From Streptomyces phaeoluteigriseus (GTDB lineage: Bacteria; Actinomycetota; Actinomycetes; Streptomycetales; Streptomycetaceae): DNA of 64,000 nucleotides. Where the stretch lies: contig NZ_MPOH02000015.1 of the NCBI RefSeq assembly GCF_001896135.2, positions 545,352-609,351 on the forward strand. Direction: 5' to 3'. How positions within the stretch are numbered: the first letter of the stretch is position 1; the number at the start of each line of letters is the position of its first letter. Positions 42,583 through 51,986 of this stretch are shown here, piece by piece. Position numbers and translations under genes: made by a program. Under the pieces are notes generated by a model, which saw only the letters and a program-made list of their open reading frames with translations, made no database searches and was not told the DNA's origin.

Positions 42583-43176
42583 CTACGGGCGCAGCGCCCG
42601 CAGCAGCAGGTCGGCCAGGTGGTCGGCGACCTCCTGGGGGCTCATCGGGCCGTCCGGGCGGTACCAGGTCGACAGGTGGTGCACGGAGCCGAAGTGGTAG
42701 TCCACGATCAGGTCGGCCGGGGTCGCCTTCGAGAAGACGCCCTCCCGTTGGCCCTCCTCGATCAGGGCGCGGAAGCGCTCGTGGTAGCGGCGGCGCTCGG
42801 CGCGGACCTGCTTGTTCTTCTCGGGGCCGAGGTGGTGCATCGAGCGGAAGAAGATCGACGCGTCGTCGAGGTTGTCGATCGTCGTGACGACCACGTCGGC
42901 CGCCGCGCCTCTGAGCCGCTTCTCGATGGGCTCGTCGGCGTTCGCGAAGGCGTCCAGGCGTTCCTGCTGGACGCGCAGCACGCGCGCGTACACCTCGTGC
43001 AGGAGGTCGTCCTTGGAGCCGAAGTAGTGGTAGAGCGCCCCCTTGGTGACGCCTGCCGCCTCGACGATCTCCTGGACCGAGGTGCGGTCGTAGCCCTGCT
43101 CCGCGAAGAGCCGGGTGGCGGCGGCAAGGAGCCGTTGCGGAACAGGAGCCTCCGCGTCGTCCGTCGTCCTGGGCAC
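42583..43176 (-). CDS. TetR-family regulator of the fatty-acid catabolic cluster
   Basis: A repressor of about 197 residues. The HTH is complete near residues 18-60: LFAEQGYDRTSVQEIVEAAG then VTKGALYHYFGSKDDLLHEV. The C-terminal ligand domain is helical (PADLIVDYHFGSVHHLSTWY). The GTG at 43176 was chosen; another GTG three codons upstream lies very close to the GGAAGG site. It is the last gene of the SDR-fadD-tetR operon, starting 25 nt after fadD stops. It probably binds the ACCGACCGGT-type palindromes at 40153 and 45686, responding to an acyl-CoA made by its neighbours (inferred). Confidence 0.88.
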   Translation of the reverse strand: MPRTTDDAEAPVPQRLLAAATRLFAEQGYDRTSVQEIVEAAGVTKGALYHYFGSKDDLLHEVYARVLRVQQERLDAFANADEPIEKRLRGAAADVVVTTIDNLDDASIFFRSMHHLGPEKNKQVRAERRRYHERFRALIEEGQREGVFSKATPADLIVDYHFGSVHHLSTWYRPDGPMSPQEVADHLADLLLRALRP

Positions 43177-43201
43177 TGCCGCCACCTGCCTTCCGTTCGC
43201 C

Positions 43202-44869
43202 TTACTGGCTGTCGTGCGCGCGGGAACGCAGTTCCCGACGGAGGATCTTCCCACTCGCCGTCTTGGGCAAGTCGGCGAGGATCTCCACCTGCCGCGGATA
43301 TTTGTAGGCGGCCAGTCTCTCCCTGCAGTACACCGCCAGTGCATCCGGGTCCGTGTCGGCCCCCGGACGGAGGCTGATGTACGCCTTCACGGTCTCCCCG
43401 CGGTACCCGTCGGGCACCCCGACGACGGCTGCCTCGCGCACCGCCGGGTGGGTGTACAGCACGTCCTCGACCTCACGCGGCCAGACCTTGAAGCCGGACG
43501 CGTTGATCATGTCCTTCTTGCGGTCGACGACGTACAGCCAGCCCCGCTCGTCCATGAAACCGATGTCGCCGGTGCGCAGCTCGCCGTCGGGGAAGGTCTC
43601 GGCGGTGGCGTCGGGACGGCGCCAGTAGCCGGGGACCACCTGGGGCCCTCGGACGACGATCTCTCCCTGTTCCCCGAAGGGCACCTCCTCGCCCCGGTCG
43701 TCGACGATCCGTACGACCGTGTCGGGGCCGGGCACGCCGACCGCCAGGGTCCCGGAGGCCGGGTCCACGGGCGCCTCCCGGTGGGGCGGCACGGAGGCGC
43801 AGGGGGCGCTGCACTCGGTGAGGCCGTAGCCGTTGCGGATGTACGGCCCGAAGCCCGCCCGGAACTTCTCCACCAGGGCCGGCGGCAGCGGGGCGCCGCC
43901 GGAGGAGATGTGCACGAAGGAGGAGAAGTGGTCCCGGGTGACGTCCGGGTGGGCGGCCAGCGCCATGAACGCCGTGGAGGGGCCGACCGTGTAGTGCGGG
44001 CGGTGCTCGGCGAACGCCTCCAGGACGAGGCCCGCCTCGAACCGGTACGTCAGGACGAGCGTGCCCGCGCTGTTCAGGCAGGCGCCGAGCTGGCAGACCA
44101 TGCCGGTGATGTGGAACAGCGGCGCGAGCGCGTAGTACACGGGCCCCTCGGGCAGAGGCAGGCCGGTGCTCTGCCGTTCGGCGTTGTACATGATGTTGGC
44201 GTGCGTGTTGGTGGCGCCCTTGGGGGCACCGCTGGTGCCGGAGGTGTAGCTGATCAGGGCGGTGTCCGAGGCGGCCGGGTCGCGGTCGGCGGGCGCCGGG
44301 TGCCCGGCGCGGGCGACGGCGGTGAGGTCGTCGGCGTCGGAGGCTTGCGGGAGCCGTTCGAAGGTGAGCACCCGCGCGTCGCCGCGCGTCTGGAAGTCCA
44401 GCTCGCACGCGGTGAGCACGACCCGCACCGGTGAGTCGGCCGCCGTCTCCCGCAGATACGACTCCCAGGCGCGGTCGGCGCAGACCAGCGCGGCCACCTC
44501 ACCGTCCCGCAGGACGTGGGCCACCTCCCCCGACTTGTACATGGGATTGACGGGAACGACGGTCAAGCCCGCCTTCCACGCGCCCAGCACGGCGAGCACG
44601 AAGTGCGGGGAGTTCTGGAGGAGGACGGCGACCCGGTCGCCCCGCTCCAGGCCGCGGGCCGCCAGATGTCCGGCGACCGAGTCGCTCAGCTCGTCCACCT
44701 CGCGGTAGGTGAGCCGGCCGTCGAAGTAGGCGAGGAAGGCGCGCTCCGGGGCCTTCGCGGCGGACCGGCGCAGGGCGTGCACCAGCGAGTCGGCCGGGTC
44801 GACGGGGCCGCGCTGGGCCTCGTCGAGCAGATCCAGCCAGGGCTTGGCGGCGTAGCGGGAGACGGTCAC
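43202..44869 (-). CDS. Long-chain-fatty-acid/carboxylate-CoA ligase (FadD-like)
   Basis: A 555-residue ANL-superfamily ligase that activates a carboxylic acid to its acyl-CoA through an acyl-adenylate. The P-loop-like motif ISYTSGTSGAPKGATNTH lies near residues 200-217. The A5-type motif NGYGLTECSAP lies near 345, TGDIGFMDERGWLYVVDRKKD near 430-450, and the catalytic Lys is in LPKTASGKILRREL near the C-terminus. The GTG start overlaps the SDR stop (GTGA), showing coupling. Chain-length preference cannot be read. Its neighbours (SDR, TetR, acyl-CoA dehydrogenase) indicate beta-oxidation of an uncommon acid. Confidence 0.92.
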   Translation of the reverse strand: MTVSRYAAKPWLDLLDEAQRGPVDPADSLVHALRRSAAKAPERAFLAYFDGRLTYREVDELSDSVAGHLAARGLERGDRVAVLLQNSPHFVLAVLGAWKAGLTVVPVNPMYKSGEVAHVLRDGEVAALVCADRAWESYLRETAADSPVRVVLTACELDFQTRGDARVLTFERLPQASDADDLTAVARAGHPAPADRDPAASDTALISYTSGTSGAPKGATNTHANIMYNAERQSTGLPLPEGPVYYALAPLFHITGMVCQLGACLNSAGTLVLTYRFEAGLVLEAFAEHRPHYTVGPSTAFMALAAHPDVTRDHFSSFVHISSGGAPLPPALVEKFRAGFGPYIRNGYGLTECSAPCASVPPHREAPVDPASGTLAVGVPGPDTVVRIVDDRGEEVPFGEQGEIVVRGPQVVPGYWRRPDATAETFPDGELRTGDIGFMDERGWLYVVDRKKDMINASGFKVWPREVEDVLYTHPAVREAAVVGVPDGYRGETVKAYISLRPGADTDPDALAVYCRERLAAYKYPRQVEILADLPKTASGKILRRELRSRAHDSQ

Positions 44870-45630
44870 TCGGCGGCCTCCCACTTCTGCTGGATGTGGT
44901 TCATGGTGGACAGCCACCGGTCCGGGTCCCCGGCCCGCGCCTGGTAGTACCCGGCGACCTCGGGGTGCGGCAGGATCAGGAAGCGGTCCTCGGCGATCCC
45001 CGCGAACAGGGCGTCCGCCACGTCCCGCGGCTCGATCGCGGTCGGCTTGAGGACGAGGTCCCCCGCGGTGCCGGTGGCGTCGAGCATGTCGGTGCGGACA
45101 CCCTGGGGACAGATCGCGTGGACCTTGATCCCACGGTGGCGGTACGTCAGCGACAGCCACTCGGCGAAGGCGTACGCGCCGTGCTTGGTCACGCTGTAGG
45201 GCGCGGCACCGATCATGGTGAGCAGCCCGGCGGCGGACACGGTGGAGACGAAACGGCCCGAGCCGCGCTCCAGCCAGTCGGGGATCAGGGCGTCGGCCGC
45301 GCGGACATGGGCCATCACGTTGACGTCCCAGGCCAGCGCCCACACCGACTCGCCGGCCGCCTCGGACCCGCCCGAGCCGACACCGGCGTTGGCGCAGTAG
45401 ATGTCGACGGTGCCGCCGAGTGCCTCGCGTGCGTCGCCGATGATCGCGGAGGCGTCGCCCGGTACGGCGGTCCCGCCGATCTCCTCGGCCACGGTCCTCG
45501 CCCGGTCCGCGTCCAGGTCGTTCACGACGACCCGCGCGCCCTCCGCGGCGAAACGCCGGGCGAGCGCGGCCCCGATGCCGCCTCCCGCACCGGTGACGAC
45601 GACTCCAGCACCTCGAACGGCTTCCACCAT
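44866..45630 (-). CDS. Short-chain dehydrogenase/reductase
   Basis: A 254-residue classical SDR. The NAD(P) motif VVTGAGGGIGAALARRFAAEG is near residues 11-31, followed by ANAGVGSGG near 83. Catalytic residues are Ser in VSTVSAAG and Tyr/Lys in PYSVTKHGAYAF near 152-163. An Asp after the second strand (VVVNDLD) favours NAD(H). It heads the SDR-fadD-tetR operon, with an AAGGAGATCG site before the ATG. It probably oxidises a hydroxyacyl intermediate in the pathway of its neighbours; the substrate is undetermined. Confidence 0.9.
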   Translation of the reverse strand: MVEAVRGAGVVVTGAGGGIGAALARRFAAEGARVVVNDLDADRARTVAEEIGGTAVPGDASAIIGDAREALGGTVDIYCANAGVGSGGSEAAGESVWALAWDVNVMAHVRAADALIPDWLERGSGRFVSTVSAAGLLTMIGAAPYSVTKHGAYAFAEWLSLTYRHRGIKVHAICPQGVRTDMLDATGTAGDLVLKPTAIEPRDVADALFAGIAEDRFLILPHPEVAGYYQARAGDPDRWLSTMNHIQQKWEAAE

Positions 45631-45685
45631 CGATCTCCTTCGACCCGGCTCGGACGCACGGCCCTGCTTTCCGGCCGTCAGACTA

Positions 45686-45698
45686 ACCGGTCGGTATG
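45686..45698. promoter_or_regulatory. TetR-type operator upstream of SDR-fadD-tetR operon
   Basis: ACCGGTCGGTATG, 56 nt upstream of the SDR start, is an exact inverted copy of 40153-40165. It would control the SDR operon and could also affect the divergent NamZ-like gene. Confidence 0.55.
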
Positions 45699-45800
45699 TT
45701 TCAGAAAAGGGGAAGCGCAACACCGTTAAGGGGCGCGGGACCGTGTCCGCACGCGGCTCCGCCCACGGAGCGCGATCAGTCACGCACCCCAGGAGCCGGC

Positions 45801-47033
45801 ATGCATCTGCCCAGACGAACCCTGCTCGCGGCCACGGCGGCAGCCGCCGGCCTGCCCGCGACGGCAGCCCCCGCCCAGGCGGCCCGCCGCACCCGGACCG
45901 GCTTCGAGCGCCTGCGGGCAGCCGGTTACGCCCAGCTCAGCGGCGAGCGGACCGGCGTCGTCACCAACCCCACCGGCGTCACCCGCGACGTACGCCACAT
46001 CGTCGACGTCATGCACGCCGACGACCGGGTGGACCTCGTCGCCGTGTTCGGACCCGAGCACGGGTTCCGGGGCACCGCGCAGGCGGGCGGCTCCGAGGGC
46101 CGCTACGACGACCCGGCGACCGGTCTGCCCGTCTACGACACCTACCTCAAGAGCGGACAGCGGCTCGCGGACGTGTTCACCGCCTCCGGTGTCGACACGG
46201 TCGTCTTCGACATCCAGGACGTCGGCGCCCGGTTCTACACCTACATCTGGACGCTGTACGACTGCATGGTGGCGGCGCGGCTGGCCGGGAAGCAGTTCCT
46301 GGTGCTGGACCGGCCGAACCCGGTGACCGGGCGGGCGGCCCTGGGACCCGTGCTGCACCCGGAGTTCGCGACGTTCGTGGGGCGCGAGCCGATCGCGCAG
46401 GCGCACGGGATGACGGCGGCGGAGCTGGCCCGGCTGTTCAACGGGGAGTTCCTGGCCGCGCCGGTGGAGCTGGAGACCGTGCCCATGAGCGGGTGGCGGC
46501 GGGCGGACTGGTACGACGCCTCGGGTCTGCCATGGGTGCCGGCCAGTCCGAACATGCCGACGCCGGACACGGCCCTGGTGTACGCGGGGACCTGTCTGTT
46601 CGAGGGGACGAACCTGTCCGAGGGGCGGGGCACGACCCGCCCGTTCGAACTCCTCGGCGCGGAGGGCGTCGACGGGCGGTGGGCCGCGGCCGTGGGCGGA
46701 CTCGGGCTGCCCGGTGTGCACTTCAGGGAGGCGTACTTCGCGCCCACCTTCTCCAAGTTCCAGGGGAGGACGGTCGGCGGGGTGCAGATCCACGTGCACG
46801 ACCGGGACGCCTTCGACCCCGTCCGCACCGGCATCGCCCTCCTGGTGACCGCCAAGCAGGTCTGGAGCGGCTTCGGCTGGCGTGCCGACCACTGGATCGA
46901 CAAGCTCACGGGCTCGACATGGGTGCGTACGGCGATCGACAAGGGGGCGGGGGTCGACGAGGTGGTGGCGGGCTGGCAGGAGGAGCTGGCCGCGTTCCGG
47001 CGGGTGCGGCGGGAGTACCTGCTGTACCGGTGA
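45801..47033 (+). CDS. DUF1343 / NamZ-like exo-beta-N-acetylmuramidase
   Basis: A 410-residue exported protein. The leader MHLPRRTLLAATAAAAGLPA has a twin Arg pair and an AQA cleavage site, so it may use Tat. The DUF1343 fold begins GERTGVVTNPTGVT and includes VAVFGPEHGFRGTAQAG near residue 78, VVFDIQDVGARFYTYIWTLY near 135 and LVYAGTCLFEGTNLSEGRGT near 260. The family was shown in Firmicutes (NamZ) and Bacteroidetes to release terminal N-acetylmuramic acid, classed as GH171. A role in cell-wall turnover or muropeptide recycling is inferred. It is divergent from the SDR operon. Confidence 0.88.
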   Translation: MHLPRRTLLAATAAAAGLPATAAPAQAARRTRTGFERLRAAGYAQLSGERTGVVTNPTGVTRDVRHIVDVMHADDRVDLVAVFGPEHGFRGTAQAGGSEGRYDDPATGLPVYDTYLKSGQRLADVFTASGVDTVVFDIQDVGARFYTYIWTLYDCMVAARLAGKQFLVLDRPNPVTGRAALGPVLHPEFATFVGREPIAQAHGMTAAELARLFNGEFLAAPVELETVPMSGWRRADWYDASGLPWVPASPNMPTPDTALVYAGTCLFEGTNLSEGRGTTRPFELLGAEGVDGRWAAAVGGLGLPGVHFREAYFAPTFSKFQGRTVGGVQIHVHDRDAFDPVRTGIALLVTAKQVWSGFGWRADHWIDKLTGSTWVRTAIDKGAGVDEVVAGWQEELAAFRRVRREYLLYR

Positions 47034-47401
47034 GCCGGTGAGCGGGGACATCCGGTGAGCGGGTGAGCGGGGACCATCTGGCCTCTCGCACCACGCGTTC
47101 GCCGCCCGGCTGCCGCACGACCCGCGCGCGGGCTGCGCGCTCCGGGGGCGGCAGCACCGCATCGACGGCCCGCTCCTGTGCTGTCACCCGCGCACGACAC
47201 GGCCCTCGGCACGTCCGTCCGCCGGCCTCCCCCACGGCGGGCGACGCGCGGTGCAATCCGCGAGCCGCTCGTGGACGATCTGCTGGGCGCCGGGTGGTGG
47301 GCGATGGGCTTCGCGCCCGGACGGCGCGGGTGGTGCCGACGGCGGGCCGCGTCCACCGCGGTCGCGACCCGCCGCCCCCGGCCGTCACCGACCGGCGCCG
47401 G
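47034..47401. other. Gene-free gap with short repeats
   Basis: This region begins with imperfect repeats of CCGGTGAGCGGGG (47030-47080). A stretch with moderately coding-like composition (REPLVDDLLGAGWWAMGFAP readable on the plus strand near 47260-47320) lacks a supported start or homologue. Nothing else was recognised. Confidence 0.45.
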
Positions 47402-50188
47402 CTACCGGTGCGAGGTGAACTCGACCACCTGCTGATAGGTGGGCCGGTTCTGCCAGCTGATGTTGCCGTGCTTGATGCCGCCCAGGGTGCGCTGGACGAT
47501 CGAGTCGGCACACCACTGGTTGCCCGCCGCGCACAGGGCGTCGCCGGGGTAGACCTGGGCCGCGGTCCGGCCGGCCGCCTCCTTCAGGGTGGTCAGGAGG
47601 ACGTCGCGGCAGCCGCTGAGGGAGCCGCCGCCGCAGTACTTGCGGCCCAGCGCGCCCTGCACCGGCTCACCGAGGACCGCCCGGATGTCCTTGTCGACAT
47701 AGCTCCACCAGCCGTACTGGAAGGCGCTTCCGGCGTGTGCGCCGGTGGGGCCGTGCGCGGCCGACGGGGTCTCGTCGACGGGCAGGTTGTTCGTCATGGC
47801 GGTGTACAGCGCGGTACCCAGGCCGGGTTCGAACTCCGCCTTCACCAGCAGCGGCCACCAGGCGTCGAGGATACGGATGGCGTCCGCGTTCGCGTACGTC
47901 CGCGAACCGGCCGTGGTCTCCGTGCGTCTGCCGCCCGCCGTCAGCCAGGTCTGGAGCTTGGCGACCGCGGCCGAGGCCGTGGGGTCGGTGACCGGGGAAC
48001 TGTTGAGCACCTTCAGCAGGTCGGGAAGGACGTCCTCGGCACGCAGATCGGCGAGGGCGGCGTCCGCCATCGCCTTCGTCAACGAAGCCCGCGTGACGCC
48101 GCCCGCCTGGACCAGTTTCTTCACCCGGTCCTCCAGCAGGTTGCCGCGGTGCACCGAGCCGTTGCCCCACGGCGCGGTCGCGTAGTCCTTGGCCTGCTTG
48201 TTGTTCCAGGAGATGTAGTAGTCCTGGTCGATGGAGTTGGGGTGTTCCGAAGCGGGGGTGTACGAGGCCGTGTTGGTCGTCGGGTCCCAGTTCCGCCACT
48301 CGTACGCCGGCTGCGCCCAGACCGGGAACTCCGCGTCGACGCCGCTCGCCCGGACCGGGTTGTCGCCGCTGTTGTAGTAGGCGGTGTGCTCGGAGTCGGC
48401 GTAGAACCAGTTGAAGGTGTAGTTGATGTGCTGCACCGCGCTCTGGAAGGACTCCGGTCCGGTGACGTGGTCCGGGTCGTTCAGCATCTGGAAGCCGATG
48501 ATGGAGTCGGCCTCGTGCAGGAACGACGAGCGCAGGGTGGTGTAGGCGACCTTCTTGCCGCCGACGGTCGCGCGGTACTCGACGGGGCCGTACTTGGTGC
48601 GCCAGACGCGCATCGTGTACGAACCGGCCGCGGTGCCGTCGGCCGTGGTGGGTTTCCAGGCGTTCTTCTGCTCGATCTTCTCCATCGGCGTGCAGGTGCC
48701 GCGGTACAGGTAGTGGAAGTCGTCCTGGCACAGCTCGACCGCGTAGGTGTCGATGATGTCCTGGCCGGAGGTGGTGGCGCTCCACGCGTAGTCCTGGCCG
48801 CGACCCAGTTCGACGTACATGCTCAGGCCCGCGAAGGAGGCGCCGCGGGCGCTGATGCCGGGGCCCTGGAGTTCCTGGAGCAGCAGGAGTTGCGGGGCGA
48901 AGTAGCCGGTCTGCGGGCCGAAGACGGCCACGGGGTGGCCACTCGCCGTGTGATCGCCGCTCACCAGGAGGGCGTTGGACATGCCGCGCCTGGCGGAGGT
49001 CATGGCGGTCCGCGCGGCCTCCGTGGAGGCGCCGGTGGCGCTGGTGCCCACGGCGCTGCCCGTACGGTCGTGAACGAGCGGTTCGGCGACGACCGAGCCG
49101 GGGTCGGGCAGGGCCTCGCCCTGCGGGTCCTCCGGCCGGACGGCGTAGGGGAAGCTCTTGCCGTCGTGGAGGGTCATGACGGCCTCGGGGTCGTTGCGCT
49201 CGCGGAAGGACTCCCAGATCGCGGTGCCCTGTTCGGCGCCGTACTTCTCCTGCGCGGCGAGCAGCGACATCGCGTTGTTGACCTCCCCGCCGCCGCCCGA
49301 TCCGAAGAGGGCGCCGATGACCGACGCGAGCGCCACCAGGTCGGTGATCTTGAAGTGGGCGATGCTGCCCGCGTTGGTGATTGAGTCCTTGTGGCCCGTC
49401 AGGACGTATTCACCGGGGAAGTAGCGGCCACTGTCGGAGGCGTCGATGTAGGCGTTGACGCCGGCCAGATAGGCGTTGGCGTCGGCCAGGGCCTGTCGGC
49501 CGCGGGCGCCGTTGGTGGCGGTCGCCCGGTCGATCTGGGCCTGGAGGTCCGCCTCGGTATAGGGGGCGTGGCGCCAGAACTGCTGTTCCAGGCCCTGATT
49601 GGAGGGATCGCCGCCCGCGAAGGAGGTGAGCTGGCCCCGGCCGACGTGCCGGAAGACGTCCATGAGCCACAGGCGGTCCTCGGCTGCCGCATAACCGGCG
49701 CCGAACTCGGTGCCGTATCTGGTGGTACCGGTGATGTGCGGTACGCCCGTCTTCTTGTCGCGGACGATCGTGACGTCGCCGCGGCCCGCGGGCCTGACGG
49801 TGGAGGCGACTTGATCGGCGGGGACCCCGAAGGACGCGTCGTTGAAGAACGTGTTGATCGTGGAGTTGGTGAGCGTCGTATGGCCCTTGGCCAGGTTCGC
49901 GTACGGGCCGAGCTGGTCGGCGGCGTGTGCCGGCTGGGTGCCGAAGGCCTGGTTGAGCAGGATCTGGGCCAGGGTGGCGTTGCCGTTCTGGCCGGGCGGC
50001 AGGATGTCCGAACACTGGTTGCCGCAGTAGTCGTTCGCCGCCGTGACCTCGACCGCTGCCGCCGTCCGGGAAAGAGGCGACAAAAGTCCGGCAATCAGGG
50101 CGCATATCGAAGCGGTCTTCAGGAACCCGGGGATTCTGCCGGGAGTTCTCAGTCTGTCGAGTGCGGTGCGGGAGGTTCGCCGTGACAT
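47402..50188 (-). CDS. Secreted penicillin acylase family (Ntn-hydrolase)
   Basis: A 928-residue exported hydrolase of the S45 family, made as a precursor that cleaves itself. A Sec-type leader (FLKTASICALIAGLLSPLSR) is followed by the alpha chain with VTIVRDKKTGVPHITGTTRYG and FGAGYAAAEDRLWLMDVFR. The predicted beta-chain nucleophile is the Ser of RRGMSNALLVSGDHTASG, with the usual Asn in SNA. HNS-like substrate and TPAWN contacts were not resolved. Six or more Cys suggest disulfides. The ATG follows AGGAGTTGCCG. Related Streptomyces enzymes cleave acyl-homoserine lactones, penicillins or lipopeptide chains; which applies here is unknown. It is divergent from the next gene. Confidence 0.9.
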   Translation of the reverse strand: MSRRTSRTALDRLRTPGRIPGFLKTASICALIAGLLSPLSRTAAAVEVTAANDYCGNQCSDILPPGQNGNATLAQILLNQAFGTQPAHAADQLGPYANLAKGHTTLTNSTINTFFNDASFGVPADQVASTVRPAGRGDVTIVRDKKTGVPHITGTTRYGTEFGAGYAAAEDRLWLMDVFRHVGRGQLTSFAGGDPSNQGLEQQFWRHAPYTEADLQAQIDRATATNGARGRQALADANAYLAGVNAYIDASDSGRYFPGEYVLTGHKDSITNAGSIAHFKITDLVALASVIGALFGSGGGGEVNNAMSLLAAQEKYGAEQGTAIWESFRERNDPEAVMTLHDGKSFPYAVRPEDPQGEALPDPGSVVAEPLVHDRTGSAVGTSATGASTEAARTAMTSARRGMSNALLVSGDHTASGHPVAVFGPQTGYFAPQLLLLQELQGPGISARGASFAGLSMYVELGRGQDYAWSATTSGQDIIDTYAVELCQDDFHYLYRGTCTPMEKIEQKNAWKPTTADGTAAGSYTMRVWRTKYGPVEYRATVGGKKVAYTTLRSSFLHEADSIIGFQMLNDPDHVTGPESFQSAVQHINYTFNWFYADSEHTAYYNSGDNPVRASGVDAEFPVWAQPAYEWRNWDPTTNTASYTPASEHPNSIDQDYYISWNNKQAKDYATAPWGNGSVHRGNLLEDRVKKLVQAGGVTRASLTKAMADAALADLRAEDVLPDLLKVLNSSPVTDPTASAAVAKLQTWLTAGGRRTETTAGSRTYANADAIRILDAWWPLLVKAEFEPGLGTALYTAMTNNLPVDETPSAAHGPTGAHAGSAFQYGWWSYVDKDIRAVLGEPVQGALGRKYCGGGSLSGCRDVLLTTLKEAAGRTAAQVYPGDALCAAGNQWCADSIVQRTLGGIKHGNISWQNRPTYQQVVEFTSHR

Positions 50189-50419
50189 CGGCAACTCCTA
50201 GCGAGGGGGTGACGGAGAAGTTACCGCCGGTATCCCCGGGATTGAAGATGAACATGCGTCACTTTTTGGAGTCGCCTCGTCCGGCTTATGGACGGCATCG
50301 GAAAACGGATGGACCGGAAGGGAGCCGAATCGGGTGTCGATACGTCTATTCGGCGACGTCCGTACGACGACGCCGAAGTGACCGAAGTGCAGGTGCAGAT
50401 GTGACGGAGGTGCAAGGCG

Positions 50420-51022
50420 ATGGCCGGTTTCCGGAGTCTGGCGAGACAGGTGCGCGACCCGCGGTGCGATCTGGCACTGCGGCGCTACTCGCTCCGCAAG
50501 TGCCTTGAACGGTTCGCCCCCTACGGGCACAGGGCGACCTGGGACCATCTGTGCTCCCGTGCCGGGTTCGGTCCCGAGGACCGCTCCCCCGATCCGGCGC
50601 GGCTCGTGGCCGCACTGGAGGAGTTGGAGGCGGCGCGGGCGGTATGGCTGGCCTACGAGGTGGAGTTCGCCGACCGCCGCAGGAAGGAGAAGCACGACGG
50701 GCTGCGCCGGCCGGGCAGCGTGGACGACTGGCACCGGATGACCTGGGGCGGCTTCGGCGTCGCCTGGTGCGACGACCCGCGGGTCCACCCCCGTGAACCG
50801 CTGGCCGAGGTACTGCGTCGGCTGATCGCCGCGCTGGAGCGCGAACCGGGCTCCGGCTGCCCGGTGTGCGGCGGCGAACGGCTCCTGTGGAGGTACGACC
50901 TCGACCACGACCCGTCGGCCGGTCCGGTCTGCACGGACTGCGGAATACTCGTCCCGCGCCCCGTGCTCACGCCCGAGGCCCTGGCGTACGCCAGGCGCGG
51001 ACGGCTGCTCGTGTCGGCCTGA
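50420..51022 (+). CDS. Hypothetical protein with C-terminal zinc ribbon
   Basis: A 200-residue protein. It begins MAGFRSLARQVRDPRCDLAL and includes CLERFAPYGHRATWDHL. The C-terminal part holds two CxxC knuckles, CPVC at 147-150 and CTDC at 171-174, typical of a zinc ribbon. A helical middle (LVAALEELEAARAVWLAYEVEFADRR in part) contains TWGGFGVAWCDD near 108. No catalytic residues were recognised. The start follows GGAGGTGCAAGGCG. It converges with the next gene and their 3' ends may overlap. Similar proteins occur in Streptomyces as uncharacterised ORFs, to my knowledge. Confidence 0.7.
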   Translation: MAGFRSLARQVRDPRCDLALRRYSLRKCLERFAPYGHRATWDHLCSRAGFGPEDRSPDPARLVAALEELEAARAVWLAYEVEFADRRRKEKHDGLRRPGSVDDWHRMTWGGFGVAWCDDPRVHPREPLAEVLRRLIAALEREPGSGCPVCGGERLLWRYDLDHDPSAGPVCTDCGILVPRPVLTPEALAYARRGRLLVSA

Positions 51023-51800
51023 TCCGACCCTGGGATCCGAGTGAACGGCGGGGGTGCGCCGGGGATGCCGCACCCCCTGTTTCCTGCCGCCCCGCCCCGC
51101 CCCCAGTCGGTGGCGGAGGGTCCGTACCGGTACGGGTGTGCCCGGCGTTCGTCGTAGGGCAGGGCCGGTAGGGCGGCGCGGGTGGCGAGGTCCGGGTGGC
51201 CGACGGCACGCAGGCGGGCGGGGCGTGTTCGGCCAGCCACGCCTGGTGCTGAGCGACGACGGCGGACTCGTCGGCACCGTCCCAGCGGAGGAGAGGCGCC
51301 TCGTCCCTGATGTACTCGCGGTTCCAGTGGTCCGCGCACACCGCGAGGTGCGCGTCGGCGACGGGACCGGGCTGCCACAGGTCCGGCAGCGGGGTGATCG
51401 TGCCGAGGATCCTGGCGCGGATCTCGAACATGTCGTAGACCGGGTAGGGCATGCCGGGAGTCGTCAGGACGTCCTGCCACCATGCGTGCGCGAAGGTCTC
51501 CACCGTCGCGGCCTGTCTCGGCGGCCAGGCGCGCCGCGCGACCCTGGCGAGACCCGGGACCACCCAGCCGACACCCTCCGGCGCACCGTCGACCAGGGCG
51601 TGCGCGGTCTGGGGCAGCGGACGGCGTACGACGGCGGCGTGATCATCGCAGTGGCCGGGCGCCTCGAAGAAGAACCGCCGCAGCACGTCGAGCGGCACAC
51701 GCGTGTACGAGGTGCGCGGGTACGCGGTCTCCTCGGGTCGGAAACAGCGCTCACGACCGGTCCCGTCCGGGCCGGCGAAGCCGTTGAAGACCGTGTCCAT
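50967..51800 (-). CDS. Hypothetical protein, 3' end uncertain (possible frameshift)
   Basis: The first ~200 residues look like a real globular protein: MDTVFNGFAGPDGTGRERCF, PLDVLRRFFFEAPGHCDDHA, TVETFAHAWWQDVLTTPG and CADHWNREYIRDEAPLLRWDG. After LAEHAP (about 51228) the open frame becomes Pro/Thr-rich, while the next frame continues naturally as RLRAVGHPDLATRAALPALP then YDERRAHPYRYGPSATDWG. One missing C in a CCCC run would explain this, but that frame then runs antisense into the neighbouring gene without a clear stop. The true C-terminus is unresolved. The function is unknown. Confidence 0.5.
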   Translation of the reverse strand: MDTVFNGFAGPDGTGRERCFRPEETAYPRTSYTRVPLDVLRRFFFEAPGHCDDHAAVVRRPLPQTAHALVDGAPEGVGWVVPGLARVARRAWPPRQAATVETFAHAWWQDVLTTPGMPYPVYDMFEIRARILGTITPLPDLWQPGPVADAHLAVCADHWNREYIRDEAPLLRWDGADESAVVAQHQAWLAEHAPPACVPSATRTSPPAPPYRPCPTTNAGHTRTGTDPPPPTGGGAGRQETGGAASPAHPRRSLGSQGRIRPTRAAVRAWRTPGPRA

Positions 51801-51986
51801 GTCGGCGAGGGCCCGCGGCAAGGGCGGTGCTGTGCAAGGGAGTTCGCCCCGTCAGGACTCCGCGCGCGGCGTTGCCGCCGGCCCGAAGAAGGTGACGTTA
51901 CCAGCGGCAATTCGGTCGCTCCACCCGTTTCCCGCGGGGAGAGTTGGGGGCGATGAGACATCCCTGACCGTGCTGGAGGAGCCCCC

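Noticed and set aside
47060..47400. Possible small genes in the gap before the penicillin-acylase gene
   Set aside because: Candidate frames lack ribosome sites, stable codon bias or recognisable motifs.
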